Part shown: positions 1 to 5,462 of the stretch, in pieces
How positions within the stretch are numbered: position 1 is the first letter of the stretch
How the letters are laid out: each line of letters begins with the position of its first letter
Assembly: GCA_028288905.1 (NCBI GenBank)
Contig: JAQGHJ010000402.1
Coordinates: forward strand, 1 to 5,702
Source of the DNA: Phycisphaerales bacterium
GTDB lineage: Bacteria; Planctomycetota; Phycisphaerae; Tepidisphaerales; Tepidisphaeraceae
Direction of reading: 5' to 3'
Length of the DNA stretch: 5,702 nt
The notes under the pieces: model-generated
Database searches by the model: none
Seen by the model: the letters and a program-made list of their open reading frames with translations, nothing else
Told to the model about the DNA's origin: nothing
Position numbers and translations under genes: made by a program

Positions 1-612
1 TACGGCGTGCTGGCCGTCTTGGTCGGCGGGCACCTCGTCGAGGTCGCCACGCAGCGGGAGCACTGGCCGTTCTCGCCGTACCAGATGTGGTCCGTCCCGT
101 CGCGGTCGTGGGACGTGAGCCGGGAGATGCTCCGGGGGGTGACCGACGAGCCGACCCCGCGGGAGGTGCCGCTCGTCCCGAGCCAGCACTTCTACCCGGT
201 CCAGTACCAGACGGTGGTCGTGCAGTTGCAGCACGCGGCCCGGTCGGTGGGGGAGATGCGCAAGGCTGAGGTCGAGGCGGCGGAGCTGGCCGCCGCCGGC
301 AAGCCGGCCGACGCCGCCAAGCGGAAGGCGGACGCCAAGCGGGCCGAGGCCGACCGGATCGTCGGCGGGCTGCTGAAGCTGTACGAGGCCCGCCGAGCCA
401 CCGGCGGGCACGCAGGGCCGCCGCTCAGGGCGATCCGGCTGTACCAGGTCACGTGGACGATGGACAAGACCGCGTCGGCCGCGTCCCGGGCGAACCCGAC
501 GAAGACCGCCCTGCTCTACCCCCCGCTGACCGACGCCGAGCGGGCGGCGGCCCGGCCGCCGGTGGCGGACCGGATCACCTCGGAATACGGCAATGACAGC
601 AACAGCGATTAA
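1..612 (+). CDS. 3' part of a small membrane-associated protein, partner of the HTTM gene (5'-truncated)
   Basis: Function unknown. The frame is open from the first base and ends at TAA 610-612, giving 203 visible residues; the true start lies upstream. Residues 1-17 look like the end of a hydrophobic segment. A motif rich in aromatics and proline follows (EHWPFSPYQMW, 20-30). After a short segment around QHFYPVQYQ (62-70), residues 75-130 are rich in Ala, Lys, Glu and Arg and probably form a long helix or coiled coil. The tail carries LYQVTWTMD (147-155) and LLYPPLT (171-177). From memory, short membrane-anchored proteins with a WPFS.Y.M motif are encoded beside HTTM genes; I cannot verify this here. 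The last 20 bp overlap the next gene, which points to translational coupling. The motif suggests a domain just outside the membrane that could contact the HTTM protein, but this is inference. An internal GTG at position 7 is unlikely to be the start because it would cut the hydrophobic segment. Confidence 0.75.
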   Translation, partial: YGVLAVLVGGHLVEVATQREHWPFSPYQMWSVPSRSWDVSREMLRGVTDEPTPREVPLVPSQHFYPVQYQTVVVQLQHAARSVGEMRKAEVEAAELAAAGKPADAAKRKADAKRAEADRIVGGLLKLYEARRATGGHAGPPLRAIRLYQVTWTMDKTASAASRANPTKTALLYPPLTDAERAAARPPVADRITSEYGNDSNSD

Positions 613-1585
613 CGCGGTGCCCGCCACCCCCGCCCCGTCGCCCGCGACCGGTGCCGACGCCGACTTGGCGACAACCGCCTTGCCGCTCAGCCGGTGGGGC
701 CGGTGGTGGTTCGCCCCCGAGTCGCCGTTAAATTTGGGCATCTGCCGGGTGCTGTTCTTCGGGGCCGAGTTCCTCTACCACCTGCCGGTCCGGTTCGACG
801 CCTGGGGCGGGGTGCCGGGGGCGCTGTTCCGCCCGGTCTGGATCTTCGAGCGGCTGCACGTGTCGGTCCTGCCGACGACCGCCCTGCTGGTCGTCGAGAT
901 CATATGGAAGCTGTCGCTGTTGCTGGCGTGCATCGGGCTGCTCACCCGCGCCGCGACGGCGGTGGCGGCCGTCGGGGCGCTGTACCTGATCGGCGTCACG
1001 TTCAGCTTCGGAAAGGTGTTCCACGTCGGGTCGATCATCGTCTTCACGATGGGCATCCTCGCGTTCAGCCGCAGCGGCGACGGGCTGTCGGTCGACGCAC
1101 TGCTCCGCCGCCGCCGCGGGCTGCCGCCGGCCGCCCCCAGCGGCGAGTACCGCTGGCCGGTCCGGATGGTCTGGGTGCTGGTCAGCGTCCTGTTCTTCAA
1201 CGCCGGCATGGCCAAGGTCATCCGCGGCGGGCTCGACTGGGTGACGAGCGAGAACATGGCCGTGCTGATGACCCAGCGGCACTACATGAACGCCGACAGC
1301 CTGCCGGCCTTGAACTGGGGGCTGTTCGTCTCCCAGCACCGCCCGCTGTACGTGCTGTTCGCGGCGGCGTCCGTGCTGGCCGAGGTGTTCTGCTTCCTCG
1401 CGTTGTTCGTCCGGTACCCGTGGCGGCTCGTCCTGCCGGCGATCCTGTTCGGCATGCAGATCGGGATCGGTTTGTTCATGCGGGTGTGGTTCACGCCGTA
1501 CATGATCGTGTACCTGTTCTGGGTGCCGTGGGGCGACGTCGCCCGGTGGCTCGCCGGGCGACGGAAGCGGCCGGCCGCGGCGTGA
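593..1585 (+). CDS. HTTM domain multi-pass membrane protein (vitamin K-dependent gamma-carboxylase-like membrane half)
   Basis: 330 residues, integral inner-membrane protein. After a polar Ala/Pro/Thr N-terminus (1-32) comes the HTTM-like entry RWWFAPESPLNLGICRVLF (37-55). Hydrophobic segments lie at about 46-62, 93-117, 121-138, 146-159, 190-206, 250-273, 278-295 and 300-313. Family hallmarks are FNAGMAKVIRGGLDW (202-216), HVGSIIVFTMGIL (144-156) and GIGLFMRVWFTPYMIVYLF (291-309). The HTTM domain is the membrane part of vitamin K-dependent gamma-glutamyl carboxylase, but the large soluble C-terminal domain of true carboxylases is absent, since the protein ends about 17 residues after the last helix. 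Carboxylase activity is therefore not predicted, and the biochemical role of HTTM-only bacterial proteins is unsettled. ATG 593 is chosen because it overlaps the upstream gene by 20 bp; GTG 617 (residue 9) is an alternative. No Shine-Dalgarno sequence is visible, consistent with coupling to the upstream gene. The GH32 gene begins 31 bp downstream and may be co-transcribed. Confidence 0.88.
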   Translation: MTATAINAVPATPAPSPATGADADLATTALPLSRWGRWWFAPESPLNLGICRVLFFGAEFLYHLPVRFDAWGGVPGALFRPVWIFERLHVSVLPTTALLVVEIIWKLSLLLACIGLLTRAATAVAAVGALYLIGVTFSFGKVFHVGSIIVFTMGILAFSRSGDGLSVDALLRRRRGLPPAAPSGEYRWPVRMVWVLVSVLFFNAGMAKVIRGGLDWVTSENMAVLMTQRHYMNADSLPALNWGLFVSQHRPLYVLFAAASVLAEVFCFLALFVRYPWRLVLPAILFGMQIGIGLFMRVWFTPYMIVYLFWVPWGDVARWLAGRRKRPAAA

Positions 1586-1616
1586 CGCTTTGCTTGCGGC
1601 GGTTTACAACGCCGGC

Positions 1617-3878
1617 ATGACCCACCGGACCCGGGCCGCCGCGCTCGCCCTCGCCGCCTGCGCGGCTGCCTCCCCCTCCGCCCGCGCCGTCGATCGCCCC
1701 GACGTCGTCCTCGCCGACTTCGAAGGCACCACGTACGCCAGCTGGGTCGCCGCCGGCACCGCCTTCGGCGACGGCCCCGCCCGCGGCGCGCTGCCCGGGC
1801 AGATGCCGGTCAACGGGTTCGCCGGCAAGGGGCTCGTCAACAGCTACCACGGCGGCGACCGGTCCACGGGCACCCTCACCTCCCCGCCGTTCACAATCGA
1901 CCGCAAGTACGTCTCGTTCCTGATCGGCGGCGGCGGGTTCGCCGGGAAGACGTGCGTGGACCTCGTCGTGGACGAGCAGGCCGTCCGCACAGCGACGGGC
2001 CCGAACACGGTGCCCGGCGGGTCCGAGGCGCTGGGGCCGGCCGCCTGGGACGTGACCGAGCTGGCCGGCAAGACCGCCCGCCTGCGCGTGGTGGACGCCG
2101 CGACCGGCGGGTGGGGGCACGTCACGCTCGACCAGGTCGTGTTCACCGACGCCAAACCACCGGCCGCGGCGGTGCTGCGGGAAAAGCCGTCCGTCGTGGT
2201 GACCTCCGCCGCCCGCTGGTTGAACCTGCCGGTGAAGAACGGGGCCAAACCGCGACAGGTGACGGTCTCCGTGGGCGGGCGGGTCGTCCGGTCGTTCACG
2301 ATCGAGGCGGCCGACGGCGACCCGGACTGGTGGGCCGCCGTCGACGTCTCCGCCTGGGCCAAGCAACCGCTGACCGTGCAGGTTGACCGGTTGCCCGACG
2401 ACTCGCAATTCCTCGCGAACGTCGACGCCGGCGACGCCCGCAAGGGCCGGCGGAACCTGTACCGCGAGCCGCTCCGCCCGCAGTTCCACTTCTCCCCCGC
2501 CCGCGGTTGGCTGAACGACCCGAACGGGCTGTCGTTCTACAACGGCGAGTACCACCTGTTCTTCCAGTTCAACCCGTACGGGACGAAGTGGGGGAACATG
2601 CACTGGGGCCACGCCGTTAGCACCGATCTGCTGCACTGGCGGGAACTGGGCGTCGCCCTGTACCCGGACGCGCTCGGCATGATGTACTCGGGGTCGGCCG
2701 TGGTCGACTGGGCGAACACGAGCGGGCTCGGGTCGCCCGGCAAGCCGCCGCTCGTGCTGGCGTACACCGCCGACGGTGCGGACGTGCAGTGCCTGGCGTC
2801 GAGCACGGACGGGCGGGCGTTCGCGAAGTTCGCCGCCAACCCGGTCGTGCCGAAGATCACCGGCGGCAACCGCGACCCGAAGGTGTTCTGGCACGAGCCG
2901 ACGAAGCGGTGGGTGATGGCGCTGTACGTCGGCGAGCGGCCGCCGATGCCGAAGGCGGCGAAGGCGGAGACGGTCCACACGGTCCGGTTCCTGACGTCGC
3001 CGGACATGAAGGCTTGGACCGAGAGCGGGCGGATCGAGGGGTACTACGAGTGCCCGGACCTGTTCCCGCTCGCCGTCGACGGCGACGCGACCGACGTGCG
3101 GTGGGTGCTGACGGCCGCGAACAGCGACTACCAGGTCGGCACGTTCGACGGCAAGACATTCGCCCCCCAGACGCCGATCCTCAAGGGCCATCGCGGCAAG
3201 GGGTTCTACGCCGCCCAGACGTTTAGCGACTTGCCGGCGGCCGCCCCAGGTACGGCCCCGGCCGCTACGGCCCCCGCCGCTACGGCCCCCGCTGCGGCGG
3301 CCGGCCCGGGTCGGCGGGTGATGGTCGGCTGGTTCCAGACGCCCTCCCCCGGCATGCCGTTCAACCAGTCGATGACCGTCCCGCTGGACGTACGGCTGCT
3401 GGCGACGGCGGACGGCCCCCGCCTGTCCTATTTGCCGGCGTCCGAGCTGGCGGCCCTGCGGGCCGGCACAACCTCCGCCGGCCCGCTCGACCTCAAGCCG
3501 GGCGACGCCAACCCGCTCGCCGCCGCGGCCGGGGAGTTGCTGGATGTGCGGGCCGAGTTCGAGCCCGGAGACGCGGCCGAGGTGGCGTTCGACGTCCGCG
3601 GCGTCCCGGTCGTCTACGACGCCAAGCGGCAGGAGCTGAGCGTGAACGGCCACCGCGCTCCCGCCCCGCTCCGCGACGGCCGGGTGCGGCTGGTCGTGCT
3701 GGCCGACCGGAACAGTTTCGAGGTGTTCGCGGCGGACGGGCTGACGTACGTCCCGATGCCGGTCATCCCGAAGCCGGAGAACAGATCCGTGAGCATCGCA
3801 GCCAAGGGCGGCACTGCCAAGGTGCGGTCGCTGGAGGTCCACGCCCTCAACTCGATCTGGCCCGCCGCGGCCGAGTAG
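1617..3878 (+). CDS. Exported multi-modular GH32 fructan hydrolase (levanase/exo-inulinase type)
   Basis: 753 residues; hydrolyses beta-fructosidic bonds (levan, inulin or sucrose-like) outside the cytoplasm. Residues 1-24 are a signal peptide (MTHRTR, then an Ala/Leu core, cleavage near ARA); LAAC at 12-15 also fits a lipobox. Residues 30-178 form a beta-sandwich-like module (LADFEG, VNSYHGGD, FLIGGGG, GWGHVTLDQ) that I know from N-termini of planctomycete and verrucomicrobial GH32 proteins. Residues 181-266 resemble the DUF4980-type module of levanases. The catalytic propeller follows: WLNDPNG (298-304, nucleophile D301), FQFNP (316-320), MHWGH (328-332), RDP (419-421, transition-state stabiliser D420) and YECPD (477-481, acid/base E478). 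A GH32 C-terminal sandwich ends it (about 610-745, EVFAADG at 702-708). The triad is complete, so the enzyme is probably active; NPYGTKWGNMHWGH favours an exo-acting levanase/inulinase over an intracellular sucrose-6-phosphate hydrolase. An Ala/Pro/Thr insert at 541-565 is unusual. ATG 1617 is preferred to TTG 1590 because the Arg-rich signal-peptide start follows directly. TAG is backed by an in-frame TGA. Exact substrate unknown. Confidence 0.93.
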   Translation: MTHRTRAAALALAACAAASPSARAVDRPDVVLADFEGTTYASWVAAGTAFGDGPARGALPGQMPVNGFAGKGLVNSYHGGDRSTGTLTSPPFTIDRKYVSFLIGGGGFAGKTCVDLVVDEQAVRTATGPNTVPGGSEALGPAAWDVTELAGKTARLRVVDAATGGWGHVTLDQVVFTDAKPPAAAVLREKPSVVVTSAARWLNLPVKNGAKPRQVTVSVGGRVVRSFTIEAADGDPDWWAAVDVSAWAKQPLTVQVDRLPDDSQFLANVDAGDARKGRRNLYREPLRPQFHFSPARGWLNDPNGLSFYNGEYHLFFQFNPYGTKWGNMHWGHAVSTDLLHWRELGVALYPDALGMMYSGSAVVDWANTSGLGSPGKPPLVLAYTADGADVQCLASSTDGRAFAKFAANPVVPKITGGNRDPKVFWHEPTKRWVMALYVGERPPMPKAAKAETVHTVRFLTSPDMKAWTESGRIEGYYECPDLFPLAVDGDATDVRWVLTAANSDYQVGTFDGKTFAPQTPILKGHRGKGFYAAQTFSDLPAAAPGTAPAATAPAATAPAAAAGPGRRVMVGWFQTPSPGMPFNQSMTVPLDVRLLATADGPRLSYLPASELAALRAGTTSAGPLDLKPGDANPLAAAAGELLDVRAEFEPGDAAEVAFDVRGVPVVYDAKRQELSVNGHRAPAPLRDGRVRLVVLADRNSFEVFAADGLTYVPMPVIPKPENRSVSIAAKGGTAKVRSLEVHALNSIWPAAAE
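3249..3293 (+). repeat. Three 15-bp in-frame tandem repeats (A/G-T-A-P-A) inside the GH32 gene
   Basis: Units at 3249-3263, 3264-3278 and 3279-3293 have the consensus GCTACGGCCCCCGCC. The second and third differ only at the last base; the first differs at its first two bases' context and one internal base. Each unit encodes five residues, GTAPA, ATAPA and ATAPA, so the reading frame survives any gain or loss of a unit. The repeat sits in a low-complexity Ala/Pro/Thr stretch (protein residues 541-565) between YAAQTFSD and RRVMVGWF of the catalytic domain, where GH32 enzymes usually have a short loop. Confidence 0.9.
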
Positions 3879-3896
3879 TGAACCCATGCGCGGTCC

Positions 3897-5462
3897 CTAC
3901 TCGCGGGGCTGGTGCGCCCCGACGGCCGGCGGGCGGTCCGGCGGGACGGGGCTGCCGAAGAAGTCCCGCCCGCCGTTGTCCGGCACGACCACGCCGACCG
4001 GCACCTTGGCCCCGGCCCGCCACTGGTACGCCCCGGCCGCCAGGAACCCATCGCCGCCAGCCCCCGGCTTCACCAGATCCGGCTCCCCCGCCGCCATCTC
4101 CACCGCCCCGCCGTCTTCGGGCCGGCCGGCGTGGTCGCCGGCGTACAGGTTGTGCTCGAACACCGTGCCCGTCGCCCGACCGAGCCGGTACCGCACCCGG
4201 CCGGCGGCCACGAACAGGTTGTTCGCGAACCACGCCCCTTCCGCCCACCCGCCGTCCCAATCGTTGAACGACACGAGCGGGAGCCCGGCCATACCGGGGC
4301 CGACGTAGATCGTGTTGTTATAGACCTGCGCCCCCTGTGACGCCCCGCCCATCTGGATCATCCGCCCGCCGGCCGACCCGTCGTTGGCGCTCACGTTGTA
4401 CCGGACAATCGCCCCCTCGTTCACCGCCCCCTTCGGCCCGCACACCAGCAGGAACCCGCCGTCGTTGTCGTGGCTGTAGTTGTACTGGATGAGGGTCCGG
4501 CGGCAGCCGTAGTCGGCGTCGAACGCCTGCCCGTCCAGCGTCCCCCGCATGCCGCTGACTTCGTTGTGCTGGATCACGGTGTCGTCGCTGGCGAACGGCC
4601 AGATGCCGGCGGCCGCGTCGTCGCACCGCATCCGCCCGCCGCGGATCACGTTCCGCTCGATGACGGCCCCGTCCGACCCCCAGATCTTGATCCCGTCACC
4701 GCCGACGTCCAGCAGCAGGTTGTCCCGGACGGCAACGCCCTTGCTCCGCGCCCGGCTGCCGGCCCGCTGGCAGATGCCGTTGCGGTCCGTTCGCTCGACC
4801 CGGCAGTGCTCGACCACCAGCCCGTCGAACCAGCTTGCGGGGCCGCCGCCGCCGCCCCGCCGACCGCCGCCGCGGGTCTCGAAGTAGATGCCGCAGCCCT
4901 CGGCCGACTTCCGCAGGTCCCCGTTCACGTCGTGGACGAACAGCCCGGCCAGCCGGACGTTTCGCATGGCCCCGAACCCGTCGGCCAGTACGCGGACGCC
5001 GCACCGCCACGGCTCGCGGGTCGGGCCGATGTTCGTCAGCTCTAAGTGCCGCACGTCCCAGTGCTCGACGTTCCGCAGCAGCAGCGCCTCGGGGTACGCC
5101 CCGCCGGCGTCGATCCGCGGCAGCGGCCCCGGGCCGCCGTAGACGTCGACCACGATCGGCACCGCCCGCCCGTCGACGACCGCCCCCGACCCGGCTGGGG
5201 CGAGCCGGCCGGCGTACCGGGTGCCGACCTTGAACAGGATCGCGTCCCCCGACCCGAACGGCGGGTGTCGGTTGACCGCGTCCAGCGACCGCCACGCCGC
5301 AGCCGGCGACGTGCCGGCGTGCGCGTCGTCGCCGGTGGCGGCGTCGACGTGGTAGGTGGCGGCGCCGGCGGCACGGGTCAGAAGGATCGCGGCGATGAAG
5401 GCGAAGGTGGCGGCGACGGCAGCGGCGGCGCCACGTCGTTCGCCGGCAGGAGCTCGGGGCAT
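3897..5462 (-). CDS. Exported right-handed parallel beta-helix repeat protein, possible polysaccharide-active protein
   Basis: 521 residues. MPRAPAGERR followed by an Ala/Ile/Leu-rich core (11-29) and AGA (32-34) make a signal peptide, so the protein acts outside the cytoplasm. The mature N-terminus has the usual opening of secreted beta-helix proteins: YHVDAATGDDAHAGTS (37-52), WRSLDAVN (57-64), FGSGDAILFKVGTRYAG (69-85) and the PIVVDVYGG strand (102-110). Helix rungs with asparagine-ladder patterns follow from about 125 to 440: VAVRDNLL, AVIERNVIRGG, TVIQHNEVSG, TLIQYNYSHDNDGG, AIVRYNVSAND, QVYNNTIYVG, WFANNLFVA and VFEHNLYAG. The end, RDFFGSPVPPDRPPAVGAHQ (499-518), matches the terminal motif common in planctomycete beta-helix proteins. 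The fold occurs in pectate, alginate and related lyases and some glycosidases; no catalytic set can be assigned, so binding-only is possible. A Gly/Arg loop lies at 197-207. ATG 5462 is chosen over TTG 5552 because the signal peptide starts there. It converges on the GH32 gene with 18 bp between stops. Confidence 0.85.
   Translation of the reverse strand: MPRAPAGERRGAAAAVAATFAFIAAILLTRAAGAATYHVDAATGDDAHAGTSPAAAWRSLDAVNRHPPFGSGDAILFKVGTRYAGRLAPAGSGAVVDGRAVPIVVDVYGGPGPLPRIDAGGAYPEALLLRNVEHWDVRHLELTNIGPTREPWRCGVRVLADGFGAMRNVRLAGLFVHDVNGDLRKSAEGCGIYFETRGGGRRGGGGGPASWFDGLVVEHCRVERTDRNGICQRAGSRARSKGVAVRDNLLLDVGGDGIKIWGSDGAVIERNVIRGGRMRCDDAAAGIWPFASDDTVIQHNEVSGMRGTLDGQAFDADYGCRRTLIQYNYSHDNDGGFLLVCGPKGAVNEGAIVRYNVSANDGSAGGRMIQMGGASQGAQVYNNTIYVGPGMAGLPLVSFNDWDGGWAEGAWFANNLFVAAGRVRYRLGRATGTVFEHNLYAGDHAGRPEDGGAVEMAAGEPDLVKPGAGGDGFLAAGAYQWRAGAKVPVGVVVPDNGGRDFFGSPVPPDRPPAVGAHQPRE

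Noticed and set aside
728..1339. Minus-strand open frame of 203 codons opposite the HTTM gene
   Set aside because: Gln/Asp/Arg/His-rich translation with no recognisable fold, wholly inside a well-supported membrane protein gene.
694..1620. Plus-strand open frame of 308 codons overlapping the HTTM gene in another frame
   Set aside because: Arg/Ala/Gly/Pro-rich shadow translation; the 593-1585 frame has membrane segments and HTTM motifs.
1491..3887. A 798-codon open frame on the minus strand, longer than the GH32 gene it covers
   Set aside because: It is antisense to the GH32 gene and the end of the HTTM gene. Its translation is low-complexity Arg/Gly/Val/His/Asp-rich with no signal peptide, domain or motif, as expected from complementing GC-biased codons. 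The plus strand carries clear GH32 catalytic motifs.
3904..3921. Hairpin CGGGGC/GCCCCG just inside the 3' end of the beta-helix gene, as a terminator for the GH32 transcript
   Set aside because: Six-base stem with no following T-run and located inside coding sequence; such stems are frequent by chance at this GC content.
4470..5045. Plus-strand open frames opposite the beta-helix gene (for example 191 codons)
   Set aside because: Pro/Ala/Val/Asp-rich shadow with no motif; the minus strand has a signal peptide and beta-helix rungs.
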